NCBI GenBank assembly: GCA_032622095.1
Contig: CP136062.1
Coordinates: 11,619,710 to 11,683,709 of the forward strand
Direction of reading: 5' to 3'
From: Siphonodentalium dalli
Taxonomy: Eukaryota > Mollusca > Scaphopoda > Gadilida > Siphonodentaliidae
DNA: 64,000 nucleotides
Shown: piece by piece, positions 12,201-21,860 of the stretch
Position numbering within the stretch: position 1 is the first letter of the stretch
Layout of the letters: each line of letters starts with the position of its first letter
The notes under the pieces: generated by a model
What the model was told of the DNA's origin: nothing
What the model saw: the letters and a program-made list of their open reading frames with translations, nothing else
Databases searched by the model: none
Made by a program: the position numbers and the translations under genes

Positions 12201-14716
12201 GATATGTTATCTCTATGACTGTAAATATGCCATGTTTCAATGTCGTCAGAATAGATGACAAGCTTTAATTTCCAATTGCAAGAATAGTGTTCATGGTGAG
12301 ATTTTGAAAAGTTCATTTGTGACTTGTTTACAATTACAGCTGGTCGTTTAACACCTTTCTTCTTATAGTATCTATAACAAGCATTACAAACTTTGTCTTC
12401 GCCTATGTGATACCACTGGACGGAAGAATCTGAGCAACAATGATCACACATATTGCCATCATCAGAAAGATTTTCATTGCAAGCAGAGCAAACTCTTACA
12501 TTGGAGCTTAAATCAATATCTGAGAGCAAGTTGTGACACTTGCCTCGACATTGATCTGAATTGCCTGCACATGTAATCAACATTTTGACCGCATATGTTT
12601 CAACTTCCTCAACAGGATCTGAAAGTATGTACTTTTCATCAAACCTATGGGTCTTACCCCATAGTTTGTTGCTTGTGACAGATGCTTTTAGAGTTGTTTG
12701 GTGTCCTAGGTATTCTGATGATACACCTTGGGAAACATGTATATCTTTGTTCACATCAAAGGGTAACTGATCAAAATACCATTTCAATTCATTACCTGTT
12801 GAGACTTTCTTTTGAAACACCCACTCATCTGATTTTGCCCAGGAAAGAGCATCATCAGACAGTAGAAACTCCTGTATTCTGGACAGTGCATCACTGTCTG
12901 CCTTACCTTCATTATTACACTTGAATGTCTTTGTTAAACATGTACCATATTTTGTGTCACACTCACACCGTAATTTCAAATCTTTCTTAAGGAAAAAGAC
13001 ACGGGGTTCTCCATAAAACATTTCTTTGAGAGAAGGGTGAACACTAAGTCCTGTCTTAGATTTAACTTCTTTTGCTTTAACTGATTTTTCAATCCATACC
13101 AAGCATTCTGAGCTAGACAAAAAATCATTTATCTTATGAATGGCCAAAATATCTTCTTTCATTTGCTCAGAGCATTTAAAGTTTTTTGTCAACTTGGATC
13201 TTTCAGTTTGAATGGCTAGTTTGAGACAACCACGTGATTGATCACAAAGCAAGTATGGCTTTTTGATCATCAGATGACTAACACTTGGTGGAACAATTAA
13301 AAGATCATTAGATTTTTTGCTCTGAATAAAATTTTTGACATGTGTGACTTTCTGATTGTTATCTTTGACACACAGCTTTGATACTTGCTCCGATGAGGGC
13401 GGAACACTACTGGGAACAGGTTGCTGTAAGGGTGTCATTGTGAGAGTTTTCTGAACTGGCATTGGTGATGAATCACCATTACTTTGATCTGAAACGTACA
13501 GCATATCCAATTCAATCCTTCCTGACAGTAGCCAACTGATCAAAACTCTACGTAAGAAATCAGAATAATTTGACACTCTGAACAAATATTTAACTTTGGA
13601 TATAATCTCATTATTTGGGGTCTTCTTTACCATTTCACAAAAAAGATCATTATTCAAGCAGCATATAGCAGAGCCTATAATGGCACTAACACCACAAACA
13701 CTGCTACATGATTGCAACATATAACCTTTTGAACAACTCTCTCGGCATCTGTGCCTTTCATATCCCTTATTAATTCCAAATTTTGGGACAGTTACACATG
13801 TATGATCATGACAATATAATACTTCCAGTTCACTTGTTTCAATACCAGCAAGTGTGATGCCTTCCTTAAATTTAGAAAAGAAATTTTCAGGCAAATTCCA
13901 ACCCAAAGTGTCCGCATACACCAATTTATTTTCTTGTAGATAATAAACTGCAAAAGAAAAGTGATTGCCATCTGGTCCTATCACTGTTGTGTGCATGTCC
14001 CCTACACTTTGAATTAAAAAGTTGAAAATAAGCCTTGATTTGTTAATTGGCAAGTATCCTTGAACAAGACTTTGTACTCTCTGTGGTAACTGCATAAGGG
14101 ACCAATTGGATACATATTCAGCATGAACCTCTGATGTAGTTTGAGATATCTGTGAACAAAAATCCTCTACTATGACAGTGCTTAGCCACCGTTGATTTGA
14201 TAATGTACAAAGATCTTCCACATGAATGGGAATACTAGGCAAATTCACAAGTGTGTTTGGAGGACAATCAATTATTTTACTCTTGAATTGATCTATAATA
14301 TTACTATCCAAAGCTTTTACACCACCAGGGATAGTTATTGTCTTATCTATCCACTCAATTTCTGACCTAATTGCACGAGATAATTCTCTTTCTTTGTATA
14401 TTTCAAGTATTTCATACAATGTATCTAATGATAAATTGCCCATCTCCACTGCTATAAAATGAGTTTGCTTTTCAGATGAGTTTTTCAACAGTAAATCACT
14501 TATGAATTTTCGGACCTGGCCTTCTGGTGGCATCACTTTGTTTGTTTGAATGTTTACAAAGTTTTCACCCCCAATCAACAAGTGAAAGGAAGGAATGTGC
14601 AATTGTTTCTGAACAATGATACCATCAGAATAATTCAAAAAGAACGATCTGTTAGTATTACCAGATGTCATATCCTTACCTTTATTGTCTGCACCACCAG
14701 TCACAGATGGATTCAT
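9278..14716 (-). CDS. MULE transposase fused to Ulp1 protease, SWIM and zinc fingers
   Basis: Uninterrupted frame. Residues are numbered from the upstream in-frame ATG at 14773. A splice acceptor (TTTTTCAG, exon from 14731) lies between that ATG and the second one at 14716, so I take M20 (MNPSVTGG) as the start, giving 1,812 residues. Order: C48/Ulp1-like protease with H271 (GNHFSFAVYY), D288 (YADTLGW), Q354 and C360 (SSVCGVSAI), plus a Cys/His-rich insert at 321-347; Cys cluster C735-C765, then a GATA-like finger C776-x2-C779 to C796-x2-C799 (CNACYRYYKKKG); MULE DDE core with likely D998 (VVGYDVKHD), D1090 (FMIQHDKDN), the MULE-specific C1109-x2-H1112 (CNFHILNAF) and E1218 (TNNITERKF); SWIM finger C1418-x-C1420 to C1432-x-H1434; C2H2-like fingers 1663-1691 and 1698-1725; basic tail. 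Role: DNA transposition in the nucleus. The protease may act on SUMO-type conjugates (inference). Host domestication is possible but less likely given the intact element ends. Confidence 0.9.
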   Translation of the reverse strand: MNPSVTGGADNKGKDMTSGNTNRSFFLNYSDGIIVQKQLHIPSFHLLIGGENFVNIQTNKVMPPEGQVRKFISDLLLKNSSEKQTHFIAVEMGNLSLDTLYEILEIYKERELSRAIRSEIEWIDKTITIPGGVKALDSNIIDQFKSKIIDCPPNTLVNLPSIPIHVEDLCTLSNQRWLSTVIVEDFCSQISQTTSEVHAEYVSNWSLMQLPQRVQSLVQGYLPINKSRLIFNFLIQSVGDMHTTVIGPDGNHFSFAVYYLQENKLVYADTLGWNLPENFFSKFKEGITLAGIETSELEVLYCHDHTCVTVPKFGINKGYERHRCRESCSKGYMLQSCSSVCGVSAIIGSAICCLNNDLFCEMVKKTPNNEIISKVKYLFRVSNYSDFLRRVLISWLLSGRIELDMLYVSDQSNGDSSPMPVQKTLTMTPLQQPVPSSVPPSSEQVSKLCVKDNNQKVTHVKNFIQSKKSNDLLIVPPSVSHLMIKKPYLLCDQSRGCLKLAIQTERSKLTKNFKCSEQMKEDILAIHKINDFLSSSECLVWIEKSVKAKEVKSKTGLSVHPSLKEMFYGEPRVFFLKKDLKLRCECDTKYGTCLTKTFKCNNEGKADSDALSRIQEFLLSDDALSWAKSDEWVFQKKVSTGNELKWYFDQLPFDVNKDIHVSQGVSSEYLGHQTTLKASVTSNKLWGKTHRFDEKYILSDPVEEVETYAVKMLITCAGNSDQCRGKCHNLLSDIDLSSNVRVCSACNENLSDDGNMCDHCCSDSSVQWYHIGEDKVCNACYRYYKKKGVKRPAVIVNKSQMNFSKSHHEHYSCNWKLKLVIYSDDIETWHIYSHRDNISYHVIEPNQKLKRPSLTTRDNWDNMRGNNSSAKNIFTNTHSKTAKHFGDADVTLVHPLQQIQRRIRIVDSHKIKELIKENSKPLEGSDWRQTEQLLESNPESVLFFQRGNDEIGRKYHIVIAEDESCHSIRRFGKTVVGYDVKHDFMSARFPTSLLTFSDNTNSGRAGAICISNSNEADAHSLNLQAIMANVPCSNSDCEHRKEYRLFKDGMGFFSFRPCSFRDPIRFMIQHDKDNAIRAAARSLNLPSALCNFHILNAFRKYLNENDAKLFLRPLETGFKCVMRSWNENVRTYSVTEYLNFIKDLPTDLMSENCKKTIIDYLEKFWFSCEWTNFFTAEKLYKVPHSERLNPLILTNNITERKFRDIDQSYLNSYVNKRISTFYEKVLYRIFQHDLHQMNLAQPPHREKNIQHKEHEEEIVARAINILKSGKIIQTDSFQNWCFIQSPKPDKTQKSELPDAYFIGDNIISDADEDHFNEIYNANDELDKPPSSSVITKDILSDHCYDVTGKCKELIHSLDMQAANIYKASVLNSLPPYIRHIYHNSKDENLHICSTYFGVCSCYSFIMKGQPYFCKHLYAAMAKEKSLNDEKAILDYYQKQVPKYSINNDIFQCLPIELEKIQRLIDISDELSSEKLESGILLKELHDSNIPLTNVSGRQAKRDPHHGGYRSNNCKKGNSYHLVNSSDEFATEFDPYRPKVKFPDNASDKLAGRKLARPTNRGVDIKQVIYKALINVGVKMKSLSIVNPESKSDQLIISDDIIHGIPAVDKNPQMDSKNKPKESVSLKSPCEQKLPESTKTPIIVCFRCIEEKRKSPYFCSKEQQLSLHLSKSHFLNLLTCATCWLEKKSVRKFFSEKQLRDHVSKAHISISFANKIKTKLKQIKRVKISKPKIETNNNFQYAMKKVQTSDEINTVNNLDSSQGLTDIIESSVGKPGLQNIAAVKLKSLKRRKEKTASEIIHEYKCKKSKLISS

Positions 14717-14750
14717 CTTGAATTTCTTGGACTGAAAAACAGAGAAAACA
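14714..14750 (-). promoter_or_regulatory. predicted 3' splice site and start codon of the transposase gene
   Basis: On the minus strand the pyrimidine tract TTTTCTCTGTTTTTCAG ends at 14732. The exon starts at 14731 and its first ATG is at 14716. This implies a 5' non-coding exon upstream (higher coordinates) that I cannot place. Confidence 0.6.
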
Positions 14751-14773
14751 AGAGCATCGCTAGAGTGTGGCAA

Positions 14774-15940
14774 AATACGCCCGTGGTAATTTCAACAAAG
14801 GGCCATGAAAATCCATATGCCAAATTTAAAAACAAAAATTGAGTACAAATTACAACAAAATAAATAGATGTTAAATTACTTATTTTGCTTATAAATATGG
14901 AATAAAACATGTTAACAATACAAACAATCAATCTCAGACATTTAACATTCAGAGCATAGCAATGTGAAAACCCTATTGATCTCTATATTGCCGGAAGGTC
15001 TGTTCTAAAAATAGTAACAAATATATGTCCCAATAAATTATCGCAGTAAATAATAAAATATTCAAAATAAAAGCAATATTAATTGATGTAAGCGTTTCCT
15101 GACTAGGACTTGAATTCATATACATATTATTTTATACCCATGAAATTATATCAAACCTATTATATGAAGTCTCTCTATATTGCTGTTTTTAAACTGTGTA
15201 AATAGCAGGAGATTTGGAAATCATAGAAGCCAGCTTCAAACACTTCGACTTTAAAGGGAAACCTCATAGAAACCATGTTGGGGCAGCTTTAATAAATTTA
15301 TTATATTGTTTTTGCTAAATTCAGAAAGTTGTTTTAGAATTACTTTTCATATTAGTAGCCTTAGTAAATAAAACAGCAATTCAGAATGGCTGAGTTGCTA
15401 TTACATTTTCTGATTTTCATAGTATTTGGCCATCATAAAATGTTAAACAAAAAACTTATATTATTGAAGTTGAACCTTTAACTGAACATTTCTTAAGGGC
15501 CGAACATTTATACTCTGACATTTATACTCTGACATTTTGCACTCTCCTTTTACTTGAAGCAGTAATCTGCCTAAGTGGTTAGGTGGACCTGATCAAATTT
15601 TACTCACTAGTCAGTAAAACTGAAGATCACTGGAGTCACACCACACAATTTCAGTCAGTCCAACGACAGCAAGTTGGTCACAGCACCTGAAACAAATTAG
15701 ATATCAAGTTTTATGTTGTTTTGAAAATGTTTCTGATTCCCCTGGGCTGCTATTATTTATTTCTATAACTTTTTGTTTATGATGCACACTAATTGCGCTC
15801 TTAACAGCAAAATTCATAGTCCTCATTATGACTCGGCTATTATGACTATCAGTTGACATTTATTTTAATGATAGCCAGACTGCTACCGGAACATTATACA
15901 TGTACATGTGTAGTTTGTGACATATTACATTAATGTATAT
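14774..15940. other. 5' region of the transposase gene, no ORF
   Basis: AT-rich DNA without a recognisable gene. It should hold the transposase promoter and 5' exon, since the gene reads leftwards from 14.7 kb. I see no clear core promoter motif that I would defend. Confidence 0.35.
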
Positions 15941-16480
15941 CGCTATTGTGCTTAAGTGCAATTGAATTACACTTTGACGCAATTGATTATGTTTAAGCGC
16001 AATTGTATTACGGTACGCTTCACAACAATTGGCCTTTAATTTTCACATTTATTCCTTAATCATTATTTGCACAAATAATTTGAGCTGGAGCGCAAATATT
16101 TGATTTAGTATCAAATTTATTGTGTTGTATTGAAAGAAACGCAATAATTATTTATTGAGAATATTTAATATAAACATGTACAAATCTCTATGGCGAGCCA
16201 AATTGACATTTAACAAATAATTGAGCTTTAAAGCACAATAAGAATATTCCTTATTACTATTAGAGAATCCTTATTGTTCTTAAGCGCAATTTGATATTCC
16301 TTATTGCGCTTAAGTTAAGCCAAGTTAAGACTAAGCGCAATAACTTTATTAGTCTTTAAGAAGCGCAATAAGATTAAGAATATTCCTTAATTATTGCACT
16401 TATAAGTGCAATTAGATATTCCTTAGGCTTGGACTTAAGTTAATTAAGCTCAATTATTGATTAAATGTCAATTTGTCTTC
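15941..16480. repeat. cluster of AAGCGCAATAA / TTATTGCGCTTAA motifs in both orientations
   Basis: More than a dozen direct and inverted versions of CTTAAGCGCAATT or TTATTGCGCTTAAG occur within about 540 bp (for example near 15952, 15990, 16268, 16300, 16336, 16360). Many are followed by GAATATTCCTTA. They form overlapping imperfect palindromes. The cluster lies in the subterminal right arm of the 14-kb MULE, upstream of its transposase, where arrays of transposase-binding sites are found in other DNA transposons. The role is inferred. Confidence 0.6.
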
Positions 16481-16834
16481 ACATAAATCTCAAACAAACA
16501 AAATTGCTCATGTGAACTTGCAGTTGAATCATCTTGATTCCACGACCAGACGATGACCACGGCACGTGGTTAAATAAAAAAATATATATTAATACAAAAG
16601 CATTTTTCATGATTATTTTCAATGACAGAGATAATTTGTCGATCGTAGATGTCTTCTGTGTGTTATTTATCTTATTTGTGACTAAACATGGATTATGTCA
16701 ATCAATGAGACATAATTATAATTGATAAAACAATCAGATAAAAAAATCAATGCGTACTTACTTTTTCAGACGAAAAAGAGCCAAGAATAAAAGATCTCCG
16801 TATATTTCCGGTTAGGATACAAAACAATACAAAA

Positions 16835-17022
16835 GTGCCAAAGCCATTGCTTCGGGAATTTCCGTTCCCATTCCCGAAGCCATCTTTCGGTAGGACTCGG
16901 GGGATCTTCAAAATCGAAGATCCGATACAAAGCCATTGCTTCGGGAATTTCCGTTCCCATTCCCGAAGCCATCTTTCGGTAGGACTCGGGGGATCTTCAA
17001 AATCGAAGATCCGATAAATTGC
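16835..17022 (-). repeat. right terminal region of the MULE, 88-bp tandem dimer
   Basis: An 88-bp unit is present twice (AAGCCATTGCTTCGGG at 16841 and 16929). Each copy ends in CGGGGGATCTTCAAAATCGA followed by AGATCCGATA. Within it TTCGGGAA-TTTCCG-TTCCCGAA is itself palindromic. The second copy runs into the element terminus AAATTGC. The right end thus carries its terminal-repeat motif twice. Open frames over the dimer are not genes. Confidence 0.75.
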
Positions 17023-17428
17023 TTCGACAGGAGCTTGGAGGCATTGTAATTGTTGAATTTGTTCTCTAATCATCAAAGGTTGCACAGGTATTTGCTTATC
17101 ATTAATTTAATCATTTGATTTAGGACTGAAAAAGAATTGTTTCTGTTTTCAAATTGAAAAGATCAATCGTACTGCCCTGCTGGACAAAACAAGTGTCCAT
17201 TGGCACCGCGGTGTGTTTGGCGTTCGGCGGCGGTTTCAGAGTTTGTAACTGCAGTTGAGCACCGCGGCCGAGCGGCAAGTACACCATGGCCGACCGTCAA
17301 GTACACATGTACACCATGGCCGAAAAGCAACTACAATGGGGCCGAATGGCATGTACACCGTGGTTAGATTTCTGGTTTATATTGTCTTTTTTCAGTTTAA
17401 TGAATGCACACAGCGGCAACTACACCAG

Positions 17429-19552
17429 GGTACCTCGAAACAGTGCGCGGAACTGCGCAGAAGTGCGCGGTACAAACAAAACAGTTATTATGCATGGGGA
17501 GTTGATTTAAAACATGTATATTAATGAAATATAGTAGTAGAACGTCTTTAGTTACGAATTTTCACGATCATTTTAACGTTTTATTAGAGAGAGTGAGTGG
17601 TAGAATCTACCGCGCACTGTTTCGAGAAAAGTTTACTGCGCTATATCTTCCGCGCATTGTTTCGAGAAAAGCTTACTGCGCAGAACTTTGTTACCAGAAA
17701 ACTTAATGCGCGATGTCGGATTAATAGCCACAGATACGTGATAAATTATATATTATAAAACAATTTTCTAAAACTCCCATCAGCTTTTATCCGGGATTTG
17801 GGCCTGCAGACTTAAAATGTCAAAATGAATTTACCGGTGCCATGATATATGGCACCTCTGTGCATATATGGCACCTCTAATCTCTCTCTGTTGATCAGTT
17901 ATTATGTCAAGTAGTCTGTCCGTCAAGTCAGGTAATTTCAATATATCAGTCTCTATTTTGATCACATTGTTTAAACCTGCACAGTTATTATATTAGTCGA
18001 GCAAATAACAAATTTCAAAAATCAATATCTAATAACTCTGAGCTTTGTTGAGATGGGGACCCTCTGTTCGGATTGAGTACCTTTAATCACGTGAATATTT
18101 TTTGTAATTTATATTTTGTTGAGTCGGACTTAGGCCTAAAAAAAAAAGACGTTTGTTTCCGCTAACCCGACCGACCCTATTTTAAACCCCCGACCCTAAA
18201 CTTTTTATTGCCATTGCAACAACAAAATTGGACCAAAAAAAAAAAAAAAAAAAAAAAATTCAATTTAGGTCCTAATTCATATCATAACAAGATGCAAAAC
18301 ATTTATATATATTGACATAAGAAATTTTAGTTTACAAAAAGATTTAAGTTTAACAGTTGGAATCATACTGTAAAGTACATGTACATGTTTGGCTTTATCT
18401 AGCTTTCATCTGTGAAAACTTCAAATAGTTTTTAGTTCCTCTGTCATTTGGGTTAACCTGATTGGGGCTAAGAAGTGCACAGTTTGGGTGGGTACCTCGA
18501 AACAGTGCGCGGAACTGCGCAGAAGTGCGCGGAACTGCGCGGTACAAACAAAACAGTTATTATGCATGGGGAGTTGATTTAAAACATGTATATTAATGAA
18601 ATATATTAGTAGAACGTCTTTAGTTACGAATTTTCACGATCATTTTAACGTTTTATTAGAGAGAGTGAGTGGTAGAATCTACCGCGCACTGTTTCGAGAA
18701 AAGTTTACTGCGCTATATCTTCCGCGCATTGTTTCGAGAAAAGCTTACTGCGCAGAACTTTGTTACCAGAAAACTTAATGCGCGATGTCGGATTAATAGC
18801 CACAGGTACGTGATAAATTATATATTATAAAACAATTTTCTAAAACTCCCATCAGCTTTTATCCGGGATTTGGGCCTGCAGACTTAAAATGTCAAAATGA
18901 ATTTACCGGTGCCATGATATATGGCACCTCTGTGCATATATGGCACCTCTAATCTCTCTCTGTTGATCAGTTATTATGTCAAGTAGTCTGTCCGTCAAGT
19001 CAGGTAATTTCAATATATCAGTCTCTATTTTGATCACATTGTTTAAACCTGCACAGTTATTATATTAGTCGAGCAAATAACAAATTTCAAAAATCAATAT
19101 CTAATAACTCTGAGCTTTGTTGAGATGGGGACCCTCTGTTCGGATTGAGTACCTTTAATCACGTGAATATTTTTTGTAATTTATATTTTGTTGAGTCGGA
19201 CTTAGGCCTAAAAAAAAAAGACGTTTGTTTCCGCTAACCCGACCGACCCTATTTTAAACCCCCGACCCTAAACTTTTTATTGCCATTGCAACAACAACAA
19301 AATTGGACCAAAAAAAAAAAAAAAAAAAAATTTCAATTTAGGTCCTAATTCATATCATAACAAGATGCAAAACATTTATATATATTGACATAAGAAATTT
19401 TAGTTTACAAAAAGATTTAAGTTTAACAGTTGGAATCATACTGTAAAGTACATGTACATGTTTGGCTTTATCTAGCTTTCATCTGTGAAAACTTCAAATA
19501 GTTTTTAGTTCCTCTGTCATTTGGGTTAACCTGATTGGGGCTAAGAAGTGCA
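17429..19552 (+). repeat. 1,062-bp tandem duplication of the element's left end
   Basis: GGTACCTCGAAACAGTGCGC occurs at 17429 and again at 18491. The sequences that follow match for about 1,060 bp (to GTGCACAGTTTGGGT), after which only the second copy continues (TATTGACAAG). The junction falls at a GGGT microhomology. The paralogue at 33088 has a single copy, so the duplication is specific to this locus. Confidence 0.9.
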
Positions 19553-19701
19553 CAGTTTGGGTTATTGACAAGTATTATACAGTTATTTTTAAAGATACTG
19601 AAAAAAAAAAAGTTAACAAAAAAAAAAAAGTTAAGCCTACCTACCTATACCCTAATTTTTTTCAGCTCGTTAGCGGAAACAAATGTATTTTTTTTTAGGC
19701 C
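19205..19701. mobile_element. PIF/Harbinger-like MITE, TTA duplication
   Basis: The ends GGCCTAAAAAAAAAAGAC and its inverse (…TTTTTTTTAGGCC) are flanked by TTA on both sides, and the inverted similarity includes GTTTCCGCTAAC. A 3-bp TTA duplication is typical of PIF/Harbinger. The same insertion is at 33793-34290. A truncated left half from the tandem duplication begins at 18133. Another family member is at 36809-38859. Confidence 0.75.
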
Positions 19702-20001
19702 TTATATAGGTCTTCGGACCTATTGTCTGGCTCTTTGCATATTTTATTTGCAATAAACCTATTTATACAAAAAAAGTTTCGATTTCCTCATATGTTTCCA
19801 AATTTATTATTTATTGTTAAAATTCCGTTCGACGTGGAAAATAATCGATCAACGATTTTGGTGCTTTTTAAATTTAAGGCATGAGTCTAGAGTGAATACC
19901 AGGAAAGTGGCTTTCCCGGGCTTCGTTAGATTGCGTGATGGGTGTGTCAAAAAGAGAGAGTTTGGTTTTGGAGTAATTACGTTTATTCCCAAATACGATT
20001 A

Positions 20002-20379
20002 AAGGTACTCAATCCGATAAAACTCCTCTCAATTACTATTTCAATGGCTTCAGGGGCCAAAAATATTTGATTCGAGTCGAGGAAGCCACCCATCAAAGCT
20101 CAGATTTATTAGATATCGATTTTAGAAATCTATTATTTTTCATTATCGGGAATACTTGCTGTCCCAGAAGTTTGCCGAAAATATACTCTCGATACTAAAT
20201 TCCATCGAACAAAATGTTGCTATACAACACATTTTGGGCAATTATATACGACATTTCACAGTCGTTAGCAATATTTTTGGATAATTAATCGATTCTAATA
20301 ACTAAAGTGACCTTTGATAAAATGTTGTTGTTGTTGGAATCTGTTGAGATGGGGACACTCTGATCGGATTGAGTACCTT
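20002..20379. mobile_element. TA-duplicating MITE, 378 bp
   Basis: The termini AAGGTACTCAATCCGAT and the exact inverse are flanked by TA. There is no coding sequence. The same copy is at 34591-34968. Single ends of the family also appear at 3705 and in the GGATTGAGTACCTTTAATCACG segments near 18075, 19145 and 33735, so the family is common here. Confidence 0.8.
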
Positions 20380-21148
20380 TAGTTGCGTTTTCAGTGGATT
20401 TAATTTGATTCTGCATTTGGAACACAATTTTTCTAGGTTATATATATGAACACTTGATGTATAGAGTCATTTGGGTATGATGAAATAGTCAGAGTCGACT
20501 TCATACTTAGGCTGTACCCTGCATATTTAATCACTCAATAATCACTGCATGATGGTTGTGTTGTTTCAACATTTTAACTTCACACATTTTCGACAGTGAC
20601 ATGCAGTAAGCTGTCACCTCTAATCAGTCTACCGCTATACTAGACCTATTACTAATTAAGACATGTAGGCTAAGTGTGGTCCCTAATCCGAAACCACGAG
20701 TATGCTTTTCGTGAAGCAATGGGCGAAAGATATTGCACAGTAAGCTTTTCTCGAAACAGTGCGCGGTAGATTCTACCACTCACTCCATCTCTCAAATACA
20801 AGTTAAAACGTTAAAATAACCTTACAAATTCGCAACTGAAGACTGTCTACTACTATAGTTTATGTATTAAATCAACCCCCACCTGCCCATGTGCATAATA
20901 ACTGTTTAATTTGTACCGCGCACTTCCGCGTAGTTCTGCGCAGTTCCGCGCACTGTTTCGAGGTGCCGACTACACCATGGTCGAATGGCAAATACACCGC
21001 GGCCCAATTGTAGTTAGCTGGTGGAGCCGCTGTGTAGTTGCATTTCGGCCGCAGTGGCAATGCTAAGCGCACCGTGGTTAAGTGGACACTTGTTTTGCCC
21101 AGCAGGGTAGTACATGTGTATTCAGTTCAAATTCATACAGATATCTTT

Positions 21149-21854
21149 CAGACTTTCATGTTTACAAAATGTAGGCGCGCATAGTCCCGCTCGCTGGGTT
21201 TTGGCCAGCCGCGCGGTTTCTATCAAGATAAAATAAACAGCGGAAATACATTCATAAATGTTGCGTAAATTGAATTAGTTTAGTCACGATGGATGTCCAT
21301 TGAAACTCTTTGATGGTTTAACACTGCTTAATCCACTATCCATAAGCACAAGTGAATGTTACACACTGTGTTTTCATATTGTACATGCTTCTACATGTAT
21401 ATTAATTGTAATTCATAATTATTAATAAGGAATTAATTTAATACTCCGATTCAATGCTGACGAAATAAATACGGTAACATCTCCCGGCCACGTGGTCTAG
21501 CTCGCTTTGATTTTCCAGGAATTTATGTGACGTCATAAGCCATACATAGAAATCGTTCAAATGTAGTTTTAGCTTCGAATCATTCAGTCTCAGACAGATA
21601 GTGCATTTGACACTTCACATCGTGTGACGTCAAAAAACTTAAACTGCCAATAATCGTGGCACGAGGGATCACCTTTTGATGAATGCCGACAATGAATGTT
21701 GGTTTTGGAGAATTCATTTGATATTTTGCTACAACATTCAAGCTGTTTCTTTATACTTGTACGCTCTCCATATTTGGCCTAGGCGCGCAATTGATCGCTC
21801 ACTGGTTTTCAATGGTGCGCAAGAGCGATCGCGCGCCTCAAAAATTTAAGTCTG
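21149..21854 (+). mobile_element. unclassified DNA element with 6-bp target duplication, copy 1
   Basis: ATCTTT flanks both sides (21143-21148, 21855-21860). The ends are inverted, CAGACTT…AAGTCTG, followed on each side by GC-rich subterminal blocks with GGCGCGC and GCGATCGC or GCGAGCGGG. There is no open frame of note. The related copy at 24275-24894 has its own 6-bp duplication, which supports the boundaries. Confidence 0.82.
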
Positions 21855-21860
21855 ATCTTT

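Larger units (their letters stand above)
2964..17022 (-). mobile_element. complete MULE-type DNA transposon, about 14.06 kb
   Basis: The left boundary follows TTCGACAGG (2955-2963) and the right boundary precedes TTCGACAGG (17023-17031). This is a 9-bp target duplication, the size typical of the Mutator superfamily. The ends read inwards GCAAGGACG-CGGATCTTCGATT and GCAATTTAT-CGGATCTTCGATT, which align without gaps. At 30485-30493 the flanks are joined with a single TTCGACAGG, so the pre-insertion site is present in the same window. Inside are a MULE transposase gene (9278-14716, minus), an SGNH hydrolase exon (8299-8951, minus) and secondary insertions (for example 3235-3660). Function: cut-and-paste transposition is inferred from the transposase. 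The intact frame argues for recent activity. Confidence 0.88.
17032..20968 (+). repeat. block X continuation (right flank of the MULE; copy of 30494-30626 plus 32855-35557)
   Basis: The sequence directly right of the 14-kb element is the same as that following the empty site at 30493. Near-identity then continues, after the foldback in the second locus, from 32855 to the end of the long-TIR element at 35557. Differences noted: 48 bp present here (about 17112-17157) and absent at 30580, a 1,062-bp tandem duplication here, and a few indels in A-runs. Confidence 0.85.
17428..20968. mobile_element. long-TIR MULE-like non-autonomous element, 3.54 kb
   Basis: ACTACACCA stands at both flanks (17419-17427 and 20969-20977), a 9-bp target duplication. 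The termini are inverted (ACCTCGAAACAGTGCGCGGA at the left) and similarity between the two ends extends about 230 bp inwards. There is no transposase frame. It interrupts the TA MITE at 17172-21110. Its left 1,062 bp are tandemly duplicated, and it contains a PIF/Harbinger-like MITE and a TA MITE. A second copy lies at 33088-35557. Confidence 0.85.
17172..21110. mobile_element. TA-duplicating MITE with internal 22-bp repeats, split by a nested element
   Basis: The ends CTGCCCTGCTGG-ACAAAACAAG and its inverse (ending GCAGGGTAG at 21110) are flanked by TA. Without the nested insertion at 17428-20968 it would be about 400 bp. Its core is made of roughly 22-bp units (CACCATGGCCGACCGTCAAG and variants). 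The same family occurs uninterrupted and inverted at about 23574-23922, and the left part recurs at 32855-33087. Short open frames over the 22-bp units are not genes. Confidence 0.75.

Noticed and set aside
17255-17706. Frames repeated identically at 32915-33366
   Set aside because: They cover the 22-bp repeats of a MITE and the terminal repeat of a MULE-like element; the identity reflects the duplicated block and not a gene family.
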